Shown here in pieces: positions 34,603 to 42,246 of a stretch of DNA of 64,000 nt. The stretch is from Clostridia bacterium (GTDB lineage Bacteria > Bacillota > Clostridia > Oscillospirales > CAG-272): NCBI GenBank assembly GCA_017451735.1, contig JAFTNU010000040.1:23744-87743 (forward strand), written 5' to 3'. Positions within the stretch are counted from its first letter, which is position 1. Each line of letters opens with the position of its first letter. The notes under the pieces are model-generated. The model was not told where the DNA came from. It did no database searches and saw only the letters and a program-made list of their open reading frames with translations. The position numbers and the translations under genes were made by a program.

Positions 34603-35292
34603 ATGAGAAAAAGAGTTTTACTGATATTGTTAGTATTGGCGCTTGCGCTTTGTATTTTGCTGTGCGTGTCGTTGAGTCAAAGCATGAATGAAACCGTTAG
34701 AGTTTCCGGGACGGCATCCAATACAAATACAACGGAGCCTGAGCCCGATACAACAGAACCCGACACAGGTACAGAGGATGATACTGATCAGGAAACGGGC
34801 AGTGATTTGACGGTTGAAGCTCCTACATCCCCCGCCGGCTATGTGAATCAAATTCAGTTCAATGATGTGACATTGACTGATGTTGTGTTTAGCGAAGAGG
34901 CCGAGCTTTACGGCAATTTCTATGTTTATGCCGATTCCGGTACGATTACATTGGACGCGGATTTGGATGAATATGCTGATGATTCTTTATTGCCCGCCAT
35001 CGGTACTATAACACTGGAACCGGGATATACCTATTATGGCTTTTATACCACATCGTTTTTGGAAAACGGAGAATACCGTGAGATCAATAAAGTGTATACA
35101 GGTACAGATTTGTTCGGTAGTGAGTATTCCTATACTGATTTCACACTTTTGGGTTGGTATGATACCAACGGTATCACTGTTGAACATAGTGAAACAAGGG
35201 TGCTTTATATGCGAAATGGTATAGACGGTTCTCATGAATTACTGGAATGCGGCAATTATTATCTTTATATCATCGCTGTTCCCAACACATAA
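34603..35292 (+). CDS. provirus secreted or membrane-anchored protein
   Basis: This 229-residue protein has an N-terminal signal/anchor (VLLILLVLALALCILLCVSL). A low-complexity Thr-Glu-Pro-Asp linker (about 35-65) follows, then a beta-rich domain with many Tyr and Asp residues. The ATG 34603 follows AAGGAGCGAGAG. The layout (anchor, acidic linker, outer domain) resembles its two upstream neighbours. A minor virion protein is likely; no family recognised. Confidence 0.65.
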   Translation: MRKRVLLILLVLALALCILLCVSLSQSMNETVRVSGTASNTNTTEPEPDTTEPDTGTEDDTDQETGSDLTVEAPTSPAGYVNQIQFNDVTLTDVVFSEEAELYGNFYVYADSGTITLDADLDEYADDSLLPAIGTITLEPGYTYYGFYTTSFLENGEYREINKVYTGTDLFGSEYSYTDFTLLGWYDTNGITVEHSETRVLYMRNGIDGSHELLECGNYYLYIIAVPNT

Positions 35293-35310
35293 AGCGAGAA
35301 GGAGTAAAAA

Positions 35311-37230
35311 ATGAAAAGAAGAATTTTGTGTTTGATCTTGTGCGTGATAACGCTTGTGCCGCTGCTTGCCATTGCACCGAGCGCGGCCACCGATGTGGAT
35401 GTGGCGGATGAGCTGGAAAACTATACGATTGACGGGAAAGCATTTGATCAGAGCGATTATCCGTTGGATCCTATGGATACCGATGTGTACATTTTGACTA
35501 TCCGAGAGGAGGGCGTGGATCCTGCTGTTTCGTATGTACAATGGAGTTATAAGTTCTATATCTATTTTTATAATCCTTCCGGGAGAAATCTGACCATGAG
35601 TGATGATTCGGTCGTATTCATGACTTTCAGTGAGGAAAACGATGACACCTATGTCTCCACAGCAGAGCCATGTTACGTGGTAGATATCCAATATAGCTCG
35701 GATAACCGTTTCCTTCGGGTGCAGTATGATGTTCCCAAACTGTTTGTAAGTCAGAATTATGACCGTCGCATCTATCATATTTATGAGTTCCGCTTTTGGG
35801 AGTATCATGCTAAGTATAATGCTTGCTTTTTTGTAACCGGCTTTGAAACAACTGATAACTTGGCTTATAGTGAGGGATCTTTTTTGACCTTGGATTTGGA
35901 GCTGAACGGAACGGTCTGGCGTGATGAGAACTTTGTGTCTTTGGATGACCCTTATCATTACCAGGAGCTGGCCACCGTTTATTTTACAATTCCCCAGGAT
36001 GTCTATGAAGTATATGATCGTATTTATCAGGTAACGACCGAATTTTTCCTGTTTAATTCTACGCCGATCGTTGTGACCAATTCAGAAGAATTGAACAATA
36101 TGGATATTGCTTATCTGAAGTCCGGATACACGGTAGACAATTACATTGAGGGTGTTCCTACGCTTTCTTATGGTGATCTGTATTATGTAAAATATTTTGC
36201 CGGAGAACCGAATGTGTTTATTGCTCCGGAATGGGTTTATAATCCTGCAGATAAAGCATATCTGGAGTCTATATATGATTTCTTTTCAGTATATGGATAT
36301 GATTATTTTACAGAGATTTACCCGTCTTTGTGTTATTTCTTCTATAATCCCGATATTGTGGTAGACGAAAAGAACAATTCCTTTTATCAGGCGGTTCCTT
36401 CCGGTCAATTGACCTCTTATGTAGACCAGTTTTCGCAATACTATTATCCTGATACTTATACATCATTTGTTTGCGGTATAGCTCCCGAATTGTATGAAAG
36501 CATGGAAAAGTACAATGTGGTGTTGAATCCTGAGGATATTTACGATTATGAATTGGGTACCACGATTGATAAGCCTTATGAAGATCGCAGTTGGTGGGCC
36601 CGCATTTGGAATCTGGATAAATGGCAAGAGGTTACCGAGAAGGTAAAGCAGGTTTTTGTTATAACCGATCCTGCTGCTGTTGCGGCACAGTATGCAAATG
36701 ATCCGGTTGGCCTTTCCGAGGCATATAAAATTGGTGTTGCGGATGCTCCGGGCTTTATTGAATATTTGCGCAATGCAGATGGAGTTGTGACGCTTTGTCG
36801 CTTTGCCAATACCCAGTATGAGTGTCGCGAATTGGATTGCAATCCCAAATTGACCGATGGTGATGTGTGGCTTTGCCGGGCGAGCTTTTATCAGGATGTG
36901 GATGTCACTTTTGTGACGTTTGAAAAAGACGGTAAAGAATACGTGTATGCGGTCAATGCTGATCCTATTGATATGGATGGTGGTGTTGGCGTCAAGAATG
37001 ATGCTAATCTTAAGCCCAGCTTTAATTCAAACGAGTTTAAAAATGCCGTATATGCTTTGTTGAGCGGCGCCAGGGATGCAGGCAGTAAGTTGAAAAGCAC
37101 GTTGATCATCGTGGCAATTGTCCTTCTGCTGGTATTCATTGTTTGGCTTATAGTCAAATTATTTGGTCCGGGACAGAAGGTTACTATCAAGTACGATCCG
37201 CCAGATGGGAAAAGGAAGAGAAAAAAATAA
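35311..37230 (+). CDS. large provirus surface protein, pIII-like layout
   Basis: This 639-residue protein has a cleavable signal peptide (ILCLILCVITLVPLLAIAPSA, cleavage probably after APSA). A ~560-residue Tyr/Asp-rich extracytoplasmic region follows, then one C-terminal membrane helix (TLIIVAIVLLLVFIVWLIVKLF, about 596-617) and the basic tail DGKRKRKK. Signal peptide plus C-terminal anchor plus short basic cytoplasmic tail is exactly the topology of filamentous-phage pIII. I see no sequence match to it. It lies 18 nt after the previous gene. ATG 35311 follows GAGAAGGAG. Confidence 0.7.
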   Translation: MKRRILCLILCVITLVPLLAIAPSAATDVDVADELENYTIDGKAFDQSDYPLDPMDTDVYILTIREEGVDPAVSYVQWSYKFYIYFYNPSGRNLTMSDDSVVFMTFSEENDDTYVSTAEPCYVVDIQYSSDNRFLRVQYDVPKLFVSQNYDRRIYHIYEFRFWEYHAKYNACFFVTGFETTDNLAYSEGSFLTLDLELNGTVWRDENFVSLDDPYHYQELATVYFTIPQDVYEVYDRIYQVTTEFFLFNSTPIVVTNSEELNNMDIAYLKSGYTVDNYIEGVPTLSYGDLYYVKYFAGEPNVFIAPEWVYNPADKAYLESIYDFFSVYGYDYFTEIYPSLCYFFYNPDIVVDEKNNSFYQAVPSGQLTSYVDQFSQYYYPDTYTSFVCGIAPELYESMEKYNVVLNPEDIYDYELGTTIDKPYEDRSWWARIWNLDKWQEVTEKVKQVFVITDPAAVAAQYANDPVGLSEAYKIGVADAPGFIEYLRNADGVVTLCRFANTQYECRELDCNPKLTDGDVWLCRASFYQDVDVTFVTFEKDGKEYVYAVNADPIDMDGGVGVKNDANLKPSFNSNEFKNAVYALLSGARDAGSKLKSTLIIVAIVLLLVFIVWLIVKLFGPGQKVTIKYDPPDGKRKRKK

Positions 37231-37304
37231 CAAAAATCCCCGGCTGAAATATGCCGGAGACAATAAATAGTCGTGTGGACTTAAAACACAGAAAGGAAAT
37301 ACAT

Positions 37305-37502
37305 ATGGCAAGAAGTTATTATGGAAACAAGGGCTACAAAGGTCGGAGCGGCAAAAAGAGCAAATATAATGATTTGCAGAGATTTGCATATAAGATGGGG
37401 CAGATTGAAAGGGGTCGAAAAAATCCTGATAGTCTGATTACCGAATCTTATAATAACGGAAAAACACCTCGTGAAAAGAAGCAAAAGAAGTCTTTGTTTT
37501 GA
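37305..37502 (+). CDS. small basic provirus protein (65 residues)
   Basis: ATG 37305 follows AGAAAGGAAATACAT. The protein MARSYYGNKGYKGRSGKKSK continues with basic and polar residues (KKQKKSLF at the end) and no membrane helix. It is similar in start and composition to the 40-residue protein at 32559. It is the last gene of the rightward arm and ends at a bidirectional terminator. Confidence 0.65.
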   Translation: MARSYYGNKGYKGRSGKKSKYNDLQRFAYKMGQIERGRKNPDSLITESYNNGKTPREKKQKKSLF

Positions 37503-37509
37503 TTAACAC

Positions 37510-37540
37510 AAAAGCACTCGCTCATAGAGCGAGTGCTTTT
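37510..37540. terminator. bidirectional terminator at the meeting point of the two provirus arms
   Basis: AAAAGCACTCGCTC pairs with GAGCGAGTGCTTTT across a 3-nt loop. It lies between convergent genes. Confidence 0.85.
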
Positions 37541-37541
37541 G

Positions 37542-38345
37542 TTATTCGTTTACTTTCCCAGGTTCGGCAAATGCAATTTTCATTTTGTAGGAGTTATTTT
37601 CGACTTCCTGTTTATTGATATATATTACGGTGATATTGTCTCTTTGGCACAACTGCGGATATATTTCCGTTTTGTAGTCTTTTGTGTTTTGATATGAGAT
37701 ATTGGATTTTCCATATCCCCAAAATTCTATATAAATGTTGTTAAGGATGGTGCCGTCTTTTCGTTTTAATTTTGGGATATAAAAATCTGGGGTGAGTTTG
37801 TGATTTTTATCTAATGGTATTATTTTTTCGTATGCATGCAATATTCCTGTATGATATAGCCAATCATCTATTATTTGTTCATAAGGACTTTTGACCTTGT
37901 GCCCGTCTTCACAAAGGAAAGGAGATGCGTATTCAGCATCAAGTAGTTTAAACGAGTCGCAGTTTTCCGCTTTTAAAAACAATGTTTTGTTTTTGTATTT
38001 TGAGTAACAGTCGCGACAAAATAGATATGTTCCAGCACTATTTTCACAGATAATACATTTTCTGTCGGTTTCATCATTTTCGAATCCATCCTGAGGAATG
38101 CAATCATCAATTAGCTCGAATTCATCACAGTTTTTGCATTGTAATGTAATAGTTTTATTTTTGTACTGATAATAGCATTCACGGCAAAAGAGGTATTCGC
38201 CGCTATCGTTGCCACAAATAAGACACTCTCCTGACACATCCTCCCATTCTTCAAAGGATAGATTTTCTTCGTCATTTTCTTCATAATAGCAATTTTTGCA
38301 AAGGGGGTAACGTCCGCTATATTTTCCACATTTTTCACAATACAT
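37542..38345 (-). CDS. zinc-ribbon protein with PD-(D/E)XK nuclease-like domain (provirus cargo)
   Basis: This 267-residue protein has AT-rich DNA unlike the rest of the provirus. The N-terminal half is three repeated Cys4 ribbons: CEKCGKYSGRYPLCKNC, CLICGNDSGEYLFCREC and CIICENSAGTYLFCRDC, each followed by a Tyr-rich helix. The C-terminal half (from about 155) reads SPYEQIIDDWLYHTGILHAYEK, TPDFYIPKL, IYIEFWGYG and ITVYINKQ. This is a PD-(D/E)XK core with the acidic residues in PDF and IEFWG. Start ATG 38345 has AAGGAG upstream. It lies between two terminators and so is a separate transcription unit, as expected for a cargo gene. A defence or superinfection role is possible. Confidence 0.75.
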   Translation of the reverse strand: MYCEKCGKYSGRYPLCKNCYYEENDEENLSFEEWEDVSGECLICGNDSGEYLFCRECYYQYKNKTITLQCKNCDEFELIDDCIPQDGFENDETDRKCIICENSAGTYLFCRDCYSKYKNKTLFLKAENCDSFKLLDAEYASPFLCEDGHKVKSPYEQIIDDWLYHTGILHAYEKIIPLDKNHKLTPDFYIPKLKRKDGTILNNIYIEFWGYGKSNISYQNTKDYKTEIYPQLCQRDNITVIYINKQEVENNSYKMKIAFAEPGKVNE

Positions 38346-38405
38346 GGCACATACTCCTTATGTGTTTGTTGTAGCAATTATACACCCTCACCAAGTAAAA
38401 AGTCA

Positions 38406-38431
38406 AGCCCCGCGGGAATTCCCGCGGGGCT
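38406..38431. terminator. perfect 26-bp palindrome after ATPase gene
   Basis: AGCCCCGCGGGAATTCCCGC followed by GGGGCT is fully self-complementary, with A/T flanks. A second palindrome, TTGAAAGTGCACTTTCAA (38439-38456), overlaps the ATPase stop codon. Confidence 0.75.
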
Positions 38432-38452
38432 TTATCTTTTGAAAGTGCACTT

Positions 38453-40762
38453 TCAATCCCTGTGTTTTCTTTGTTCCAGGTACTGCCGGAGCGCTGCGGC
38501 CAGGCGTCTTTGAGCGGGCTTGACCTCGGTGTAATAGTTGAAGTCCTCCGGATCCAGATTCTCATTGGTCTGCATGAGCGGATCAATCGGTTCCGGCTTG
38601 TCCGCATCCACATTGTAGTAGGTAAACAGATCTCGGTTGAGGAAGGAATGCGCTTTCTTCATATCGAGCACGGTGGCGTACTTGTCCCGGTATGTGGCCA
38701 AGTCGTTCAGCCCCACCTTGCAGCGGGCGGTCTGCAGCTCGGTGAAGGCTTTGAAATAGTCGGTGGCATAGCGCTCCGCATAGGCCTTTTTGAACATAAC
38801 ATAGTATTTCTTTTCCTCCACATTTTTGCTTTCCTTGCCCGCCTGGATGTTGGCCACGGTGGTGGTCTCGCAGAGCATGTTCTGCTGATAGTATCCGTAA
38901 AGGTTTTGACGCCGAGTGAGATACCCGAACAGAGCGGAGGCAACTCCCTGGCCCAGCCAGGTGATCAGATGATGATTGCCCCATTTGAGTCGGCTCTCAT
39001 TCCATACGCCCCGCCACCAGTCTATGTATTTGCCCAGGATCCCATCCTCGACCCAAAAGAGAGGCAAGGCATTACAGGTCTCCTTGTGCTTCTCGATATG
39101 CATGACCTGACAGAGTTCATGGCCGTCAGCGCCCCAGGAGGACACGCGCTGAGCATTGCAGAATACGTGCATAAAGCATCGATTGGCAAGCATGGCCGGC
39201 TGGCCCGACATTTTGAACCAGGTGTTGAACAGGTCGTTCTTCTGATTGCACTCATCCTCCCTGGCCTTGACCTCCTTCAGCTGATCCATGTTTTTGCGCT
39301 CCTTGTCGATCTCTGTGATCACCAGAACGCCAAACTCAAAGGCCCCAACATTGGGATTGTCCTCCAGGATCTTCCGCCCCGGCCGAAGCATATCATAGTC
39401 CAGAATGTGGCAGTATTTGCCCTCGATGTGGATCCTGGCAGGATCCCGGTGAAAAAAGTCCACGTCCACTAACGGAAAGTTGCCCTCGTCCTCCAGGATG
39501 AAATCGTCACGGATCGGCAGATTGGCCAGGATGTAGGAGGTGGTCATGGTGTAGCTGAAATAAGCCTGCACGTATTCCTCCAGCGCATCCCACACGGAGA
39601 TCTCCTTCAGGTTGTCGTTGAAGTAGTAGGCATACTGCTCTACATCATAATGCCAGATCTGTGTAGGGTCCATGGAAAAGGCATAGGTCAGCCGCCGCAC
39701 GCGGATCCAGTTGCGAGCTGATACCCAGTGCTTGATGGTGCCGTCGTGAATACGGTTCTTGATCTCCAGCTCAAAGGTGATCCACGGGAACCGTGGGAAC
39801 TTCATTTGATTCTCATTGAGGATTTTCAGATACTCCTCCCGATCCATGGCGGCACGGGTAATGGCCATGTCGTTCTGTACCATATCCTTGCCGGCGCGCA
39901 TGGGTGCCGCAAAGAAGGTGGCCTGTGGAGCCTCATTCAGCATCCCCTTGTTCTTTGCCTCCATGTGCTGGAGGCGATCCATACCCTTGCGCTGCCTCCA
40001 CTTGTCAAATAGCCAGATCAAAAGCACCGCCCAGCAGATTCCCGGCAAGACATGCCAGGTCAAAAGCACATCTACCACCAGCTTGATGCATTGCCGCCCA
40101 AAGGTGGATAAATCCAGAAAATTGAGAATGTAGAAATAGTAGGCTAAGAATTCCAATATCAGGGTATATACGCCCAGGTATAAGAGCCAGATAGCGGCAA
40201 AAGCCGTCCACCATCGGGAGCCCCGGAAGAAGTCCCAGAAATCCAGACACCAGTCTTTGATATGACCGTAAGGCGTTGCTACGATTCGCTTGTATATCCG
40301 CAGGGGCTTTGTGTCTTGGTTGTAGTCGTTGTTGATGTCATCCCAGGTTACGATCACAGGCATTGAGAGAAAGATCACCACGATCATGAAGATAGAAAGC
40401 CAGTAGATGATCTGCATGAAGTAGTACAGTAAGAACGACAGATATTGGAGCAGATTCTCTCCCACGAAAATATGGTCCTTTAGCTCGGTGAGCTTGCGGA
40501 CGATCTCGGCCAGATCAATGCCGATCTCGCTTTGCAGATTGACTGCCGAAAAGTCGTTGACCGTCTGCTGAAACGGGAGACGGTCTCCCAACCCCAGGAG
40601 ATCTGCAAAGGTGTAGGCAATGATGCGGCCGAAGTCGCCAAGGCCCTCCAGAAATCGGTAGAACGGATATTGATAGACGAACACTCCCAGGGCCACGGAC
40701 CCCAGGATGATGCCAAGGCACAACCAGTGCCGGTAATTGATACTTTTCAGCTTGTTCCACAT
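38453..40762 (-). CDS. Zot/pI-like phage assembly ATPase with multiple membrane helices
   Basis: This 769-residue protein has an N-terminal half (1-255) with about five hydrophobic segments, unlike classical pI, which has one. The ATPase domain begins with ATFFAAPMRAGKDMV (Lys292), a Walker A variant in which the first Gly is Ala. SYILANLPIRDDFILEDEG resembles the Zot N-P-I segment, Walker B is FGVLVITEIDKERKN (about 475-489), and HVFCNAQRVSSWGADG is a sensor-like region. Zot/pI proteins power extrusion of filamentous phages through the membrane and are their best marker gene. The gene runs opposite to the rep and structural genes, which is unusual. It is coupled to upstream membrane peptides. 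Confidence 0.72.
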   Translation of the reverse strand: MWNKLKSINYRHWLCLGIILGSVALGVFVYQYPFYRFLEGLGDFGRIIAYTFADLLGLGDRLPFQQTVNDFSAVNLQSEIGIDLAEIVRKLTELKDHIFVGENLLQYLSFLLYYFMQIIYWLSIFMIVVIFLSMPVIVTWDDINNDYNQDTKPLRIYKRIVATPYGHIKDWCLDFWDFFRGSRWWTAFAAIWLLYLGVYTLILEFLAYYFYILNFLDLSTFGRQCIKLVVDVLLTWHVLPGICWAVLLIWLFDKWRQRKGMDRLQHMEAKNKGMLNEAPQATFFAAPMRAGKDMVQNDMAITRAAMDREEYLKILNENQMKFPRFPWITFELEIKNRIHDGTIKHWVSARNWIRVRRLTYAFSMDPTQIWHYDVEQYAYYFNDNLKEISVWDALEEYVQAYFSYTMTTSYILANLPIRDDFILEDEGNFPLVDVDFFHRDPARIHIEGKYCHILDYDMLRPGRKILEDNPNVGAFEFGVLVITEIDKERKNMDQLKEVKAREDECNQKNDLFNTWFKMSGQPAMLANRCFMHVFCNAQRVSSWGADGHELCQVMHIEKHKETCNALPLFWVEDGILGKYIDWWRGVWNESRLKWGNHHLITWLGQGVASALFGYLTRRQNLYGYYQQNMLCETTTVANIQAGKESKNVEEKKYYVMFKKAYAERYATDYFKAFTELQTARCKVGLNDLATYRDKYATVLDMKKAHSFLNRDLFTYYNVDADKPEPIDPLMQTNENLDPEDFNYYTEVKPAQRRLAAALRQYLEQRKHRD

Positions 40763-40769
40763 GGTTACC

Positions 40770-40868
40770 TCATACGATGTAATAGAGCAAGAATACCAGA
40801 TAGCCGAGGAACAAAGCCCCGGCTATAATGGCAAGGATGGTTAGGGTGCGTAGGAGGATCTTTTTCAT
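40770..40868 (-). CDS. 32-residue single-helix membrane peptide of provirus
   Basis: The start ATG at 40866-40868 has AGGAGGACAACAA upstream. The product MKKILLRTLTILAIIAGALF plus LGYLVFLLYYIV is a single membrane helix with a basic head. Its size equals that of the tip proteins pVII and pIX of filamentous phages (about 32-33 residues). It overlaps the gene before it by 4 nt and ends 7 nt before the ATPase start. It is likely a tip or assembly protein, judged from size and position only. Confidence 0.6.
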   Translation of the reverse strand: MKKILLRTLTILAIIAGALFLGYLVFLLYYIV

Positions 40869-41137
40869 TTGTTGTCCTCCTTATAGCATAGTTCATACAT
40901 TTCCAAACGGGTATAAGTAAGATGCCGCCAGCAACCTTGCATTTCGTCCCAAAACTCGACTTCGTGATGCCAGCAATCTATATTAAGGCAACATATACAT
41001 TCGAATGTTTCGCCGTCCACCGTGATCTCCCAGTGCTCTTTATCGTTATGAGCGCTGATGATACCGCCGATAATACCGCAAATGACCACCAAGGCCAGCC
41101 ATACGATCCATGTGTTATTTGAAATAAATTCAAGCAT
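40865..41137 (-). CDS. small provirus membrane protein
   Basis: This 90-residue protein starts at ATG 41137, where GAAAGGAGGAAG is a strong ribosome site. One N-terminal membrane helix (NTWIVWLALVVICGIIGGIISA) is followed by a soluble domain with Cys and His pairs (CICCLNIDCWHHEVEFWDE), a possible metal site. The end overlaps the 32-residue peptide gene by 4 nt. It belongs to the leftward arm. Confidence 0.6.
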   Translation of the reverse strand: MLEFISNNTWIVWLALVVICGIIGGIISAHNDKEHWEITVDGETFECICCLNIDCWHHEVEFWDEMQGCWRHLTYTRLEMYELCYKEDNK

Positions 41138-41313
41138 TTTTCTTCCTCCTTTCGTGACGCATTTTTTTTGAGTGCCAATACAACGTGCGGGCAGTATTCG
41201 CCGTCTATACCGCGCCAAGCGCAGTCGATCATATTAGGGTGAGTTTTTTTGTATTTTTCTTTGCAGACGGTGCAAGCAAATTCCAAAAGCTCGTTTTTAG
41301 GTTCGATTTTCAT
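40978..41313 (-). CDS. small provirus protein with Cys-rich head, overlapping next gene
   Basis: Start ATG 41313 follows GGAAAGGAAAATAC. The first 60 residues (MKIEPKNELLEFACTVCKEK, then HPNMIDCAWRGIDGEYCPHVV) look like a genuine Cys4-type small domain. The frame continues for 50 residues inside the next gene, which has its own good ribosome site. Either the two genes really overlap by 160 nt or a nearby stop was lost. No function recognised. Confidence 0.45.
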   Translation of the reverse strand: MKIEPKNELLEFACTVCKEKYKKTHPNMIDCAWRGIDGEYCPHVVLALKKNASRKEEEKCLNLFQITHGSYGWPWWSFAVLSAVSSALITIKSTGRSRWTAKHSNVYVALI

Positions 41314-41327
41314 GTATTTTCCTTTCC

Positions 41328-41396
41328 GGGTGCCGAGGCACCCTGCGTGGTAGCGGACGGGAGTAGGGCTCCGCAGGGCGGGGGCCGAAGCCCCCG
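41328..41396. other. GC-rich hairpins between small provirus genes
   Basis: GGGTGCC-GAG-GCACCC (41328-41343) and GGGGGC-CGAA-GCCCCC (about 41380-41395) lie in a gap of about 90 nt without genes. On single-stranded phage DNA these would fold; a role is unknown. Confidence 0.4.
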
Positions 41397-41401
41397 TGGG
41401 T

Positions 41402-41584
41402 TTATGCCACTTCAAAAAGAATGGCAATTTTAAGCGTGTTGTTGAAATAGTCTGTAAGATCTGTCATAGCTTGAAAAATCTTAATGCCAGGGATCTCGAT
41501 AACATCGTAGGCACTAAAGGCAACGCTTTTTATGTTGTATCCTTTGCTCCCTTTGCTGATGGTGAAAATAGCGGTCTTTTCCAT
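41402..41584 (-). CDS. small provirus protein, unknown
   Basis: This 60-residue protein starts at ATG 41584 with AAGGAGAAAGAT upstream. The product MEKTAIFTISKGSKGYNIKS continues to a short helical end. No motif. It is in a run of tightly packed small leftward genes, typical of phage early regions. Confidence 0.5.
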   Translation of the reverse strand: MEKTAIFTISKGSKGYNIKSVAFSAYDVIEIPGIKIFQAMTDLTDYFNNTLKIAILFEVA

Positions 41585-41594
41585 ATCTTTCTCC

Positions 41595-41792
41595 TTAAAG
41601 AGTGTAATTGAAGTGTATATTTAAAAAGGTTTTGATTTTGTCTTTGAGTTGTATTGCTTCTTCAGTTGGGATGCTGTATTCAGCGATGTTTAAAGCGCGG
41701 TATATTTCAAACAAATCTGTATCAGTAAGTTGATCGATGGAGATATTGTCAGGTCCTGAAAAATGATGCCTGATAATATAAGCGTTTTTCAT
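41595..41792 (-). CDS. small provirus protein, unknown
   Basis: This 65-residue soluble protein (MKNAYIIRHHFSGPDNISID...) has a mostly helical prediction (TDLFEIYRALNIAEYSIPTEEAIQLKDKIKTFL). Its start codon touches the stop of the preceding gene (41792), so translation is coupled. No family recognised. Confidence 0.5.
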   Translation of the reverse strand: MKNAYIIRHHFSGPDNISIDQLTDTDLFEIYRALNIAEYSIPTEEAIQLKDKIKTFLNIHFNYTL

Positions 41793-41977
41793 TAGTCATT
41801 ATTTCCTTTCACTTCGATATAGATCGCATCGTTCTCGGTGTAGATATATTTGATCTCTCGCTCTGCCGCCTCCTCGACGGTCAGCACCTTGCGCCGTTCG
41901 GCCTCATAGTCATAGTAGCAAAAGACGATCCGGCATTGAATGTCGATGCCTTGGCACTTCATATCGTTGTAGGTCAT
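41792..41977 (-). CDS. small provirus protein, unknown
   Basis: This 61-residue protein starts at ATG 41977 behind GGAAAGGAAA. It contains CRIVFCYYDYEAERRKVLTVEEAAEREIKYIYTENDAIYIEV, a likely alpha/beta fold. It is the first of the small gene cluster, next to the divergent small-RNA promoter at 42008. No family recognised. Confidence 0.5.
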   Translation of the reverse strand: MTYNDMKCQGIDIQCRIVFCYYDYEAERRKVLTVEEAAEREIKYIYTENDAIYIEVKGNND

Positions 41978-42007
41978 TTTCCTTCCTTTCCGCCCAAAAT
42001 TGAGGGC

Positions 42008-42036
42008 TTGACAAATATTTTGGTTTGTGTTATACT
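42008..42036 (+). promoter_or_regulatory. consensus promoter of provirus small RNA
   Basis: TTGACA (42008-42013), 17-nt spacer, TATACT (42031-42036). It points rightward, against all surrounding genes. Confidence 0.8.
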
Positions 42037-42042
42037 ATGTGT

Positions 42043-42130
42043 GCAGGTGACTAACAGGGCGGGCAGGCTCGCCCCGTTAGCCGTTAAGATACTCGAGTGC
42101 GCTCTGGGCAGAGGACTCGGGTATCTTTTT
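42043..42130 (+). ncRNA. predicted ~88-nt small RNA (or single-strand origin) of provirus
   Basis: A strong promoter is followed within 100 nt by two hairpins and a T-run, with no ORF. Hairpin 1: CTAAC-A-GGGCG...CGCCCC-GTTAG (42051-42080). Hairpin 2: an 11-bp stem GATACTCGAGT/ACTCGGGTATC (one G-T) with an inner CTCT/AGAG stem, then TTTTTT (42088-42130). It could be an antisense or regulatory RNA. Alternatively it could be the hairpin promoter at which host RNA polymerase primes the complementary strand, as in M13. Confidence 0.6.
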
Positions 42131-42246
42131 TATTTAGTTAAGTAGTCGATAAGTTGAGCAATTTCCGCATCGCTCCAGTGGAGTTTACGGAAATACTCGA
42201 AAATGCGTTGAATGTGCTTGTCATTCAAAGTGGGCATTTCTTCCAT
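42130..42246 (-). CDS. possible 38-residue provirus protein
   Basis: The frame ending at 42130 reads MEEMPTLNDKHIQRIFEYFR and continues KLHWSDAEIAQLIDYLTK, an amphipathic helical peptide. The longer frame upstream (to 42468) is low-complexity and proline/glycine-rich, so I place the start at 42246 or the ATG nine bases later (GGAAAGGATGG upstream). Low confidence because of size. Confidence 0.4.
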   Translation of the reverse strand: MEEMPTLNDKHIQRIFEYFRKLHWSDAEIAQLIDYLTK

